Part shown: in pieces, positions 62,617 through 64,000 of the stretch
Layout of the letters: each line of letters begins with the position of its first letter
Position numbering within the stretch: position 1 is the first letter of the stretch
Assembly (NCBI GenBank): GCA_025201805.1
Contig: MU619334.1
Coordinates: forward strand, 45,464 to 109,463
Source of the DNA: Parasitella parasitica
Taxonomy: Eukaryota > Mucoromycota > Mucoromycetes > Mucorales > Mucoraceae
DNA length: 64,000 bases
Direction: 5' to 3'
Made by a program: the position numbers and the translations under genes
Notes under the pieces: generated by a model
What the model was told of the DNA's origin: nothing
What the model saw: the letters and a program-made list of their open reading frames with translations, nothing else
The model's database searches: none

Positions 62617-63910
62617 ATGGTGCACGCAACCTACGTTTTTGCTCTCGTTTCTAGCACACTCATTCTAATGAATGATGCCAAACCCATTGTAAACAACCCT
62701 ATAAAACTGCCTCTAATCAGAAGGTCAACACCGCATCATAGAAAGAGGTTAGCTACCAGCAGCAAATATATTTTATACAATCAAGATCAGATCGAGTATT
62801 TAACAAAAGTCAACATTGGAACACCTCCGCAAGAATTCCTGGTTACTGTAGACACTGGCAGGTAATATTGATGGAAGAATCAGGCGAACTTTAGTCTATA
62901 GGTATTCTAATATGATATTTGTATTTAGCGCCGATCTTTGGGTGCCATCTAATTTATGCCCTCATGATGAATGTCCGTACGTCAATTTCCAAAAAAATAA
63001 ATCATCAACCTATGAATCGATGGATTTATCGTTTTCAATTCAGTATGGAGCTGGCTCTATTGAAGGAAGCTATGCCAAGGAAACCGTCAATCTAGTAGGC
63101 GGGGATAATCATGAAATAAAAGGCCAACCTATAGGTCTGGTCGACTCTGCCAAAGACGATATTATATCTTTATCTACAAAAGCCAACGGTATTCTGGGTT
63201 TGGCATTCCCGGCACTGACCGCAAATAGTGACACAGATCAAGCCTATGAGCCATTTATGTTCAAATTGGCCCGCGAAAGGCTTATTCCAGAACCTGTCTT
63301 TGCTATTTCCCTTGATCAAGAGCAAATGATGATTGGTGGCATTGACAATGAACAGTATACTGGTGATATTCAATATGTTCCTGTAGTCAAGAATATAAAC
63401 CCCAAGACAAACCAACTAGACTACACATTTTGGTCAGTTGATTTAGAAAATGTCGCCGTGAATAATAGAAATAGTGGCATTGTAACAAAAGCAAAAAAGA
63501 AACCTGTGATCTTGGACACTGGCACCACACTTAGCTATGTCAACAAGCAATTAGCGGATGAAATTGTGAAGGCGGTCACCAACAAGACCCCAGTGTCGGT
63601 AGATTTGAGCTCGAATCTTTACAAAGTGGATTGCAGCCTCAAAGATAGCGCTGTAAAAGTAGAATTGGCATTTTCTGCAGCATCAGATCGAACAGTACGA
63701 CTCGAATTAGATCTTCAGGAACTGGTCTTACCTTTAATTGGCACAGATGATTCGGAATGTGCATTTGGCATTACCTATCATTTCGATGAAGCCGACACAT
63801 TTGTATTTGGTGGTTCTATTTTAAGATCTGCTTATTTTGTGTATGATATGGGACAAAAGCGAGTAGGATTGGCAACTGCCATTAACTCGAAAAGTCAAAT
63901 AAAGATATAG
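62617..63910 (+). CDS. Secreted pepsin-family (A1) aspartic protease
   Basis: Two exons, 62617-62861 and 62929-63910, give 408 aa. A signal peptide (MVHATYVFALVSSTLILMND) precedes a propeptide with IKLPLIRRSTPHHRKR. Catalytic VDTGSADLWVPSNLC (Asp79, intron inside Ser82), flap YGAGSIEGSYA, second motif VILDTGTTLSYV (Asp278). GILGLAFPAL, VFAISLDQEQ, MIGGIDNEQYTGDI and FVFGGSILRSAYFVYDMGQK are all in place. It ends IKI without a hydrophobic tail, so it is probably freely secreted, unlike the two GPI-type relatives. The TATAAAGG box and short pyrimidine-rich leader just upstream fit an expressed gene. The start is the first ATG in frame; the frame's preceding codons have no other. Confidence 0.95.
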
Positions 63911-64000
63911 CTACTGCATGTATGGCCTGTGCTTTGGCGTTGCTTCTTGAGCATTTATTGGTCTGAAATACCCCAACCTCTTGTCACTCATCAGGTGCCT
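63911..64000. other. 3' flank to window end
   Basis: 90 nt after the last protease stop; no gene visible. Confidence 0.5.

Overview
The window is nuclear DNA of a filamentous fungus, most likely an early-diverging one of the Mucorales/Mucoromycota. Genes are small and intron-rich: most introns are 50-80 nt with GTAAGT-like donors and (T)AG acceptors. Intergenic DNA is AT-rich with long homopolymers. Diagnostic genes include a White-collar-2/MadB-type PAS-GATA protein, a WRKY/GCM1-like zinc finger, a divergent F-box/LRR protein and a DDRGK1-type protein, a family missing from yeasts and most Dikarya. All gene models below were spliced by hand and checked for frame continuity. No tRNA, rRNA or CRISPR array was found.

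Layout. 1-2.2 kb is gene-poor. 2.2-8.4 kb holds a Cti6-like PHD-finger gene, a large W-rich disordered protein with a perfectly spaced internal duplication, and SVF1. 9-10 kb is a decayed F-box/LRR pseudogene, followed by 3.3 kb without genes. 13.3-17 kb has the WRKY/GCM1-like gene, a 61-aa COX7-like gene and a wc-2/madB-like gene. 19.3-24.8 kb has an F-box gene, SNU23, TRM9, a 63-aa single-pass membrane protein and an unknown 133-aa protein. 25.6-30.8 kb is one 11-exon gene for a 1541-aa TM-ARM-SPRY-SPRY protein. 31.2-35.6 kb has an ankyrin gene whose stop lies 3 nt from the stop of the opposing DDRGK1-like gene, then an alpha-arrestin. 35.8-37.7 kb is a PIF/Harbinger relic with both its transposase and its Myb-like ORF.

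38-46.8 kb: a small GPI-type surface protein, the PKA catalytic subunit (a 15-N assembly gap in intron 1), a hexose-type MFS transporter, ADE12 with a palindromic TGACTC-core site in its promoter, and a PEX22-like gene. 47.6-63.9 kb: three intact pepsin-family aspartic proteases and one degenerate copy, sharing an intron inside the first DTG-Ser codon. They are interrupted by the ribosome-biogenesis GTPase gene BMS1 and a 3-kb repeat-bearing, gene-free stretch. An 84-nt poly-T run lies before the last protease.

The genes are mostly independent housekeeping units rather than an operon-like system: chromatin, splicing, tRNA modification, ribosome assembly, purine synthesis, peroxisome and UFMylation-type functions, nutrient signalling, and secreted proteolysis. 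The strongest leads are the TM-ARM-SPRY-SPRY protein, the DDRGK1 homologue, the WRKY/GCM1 factor and the aspartic protease cluster.
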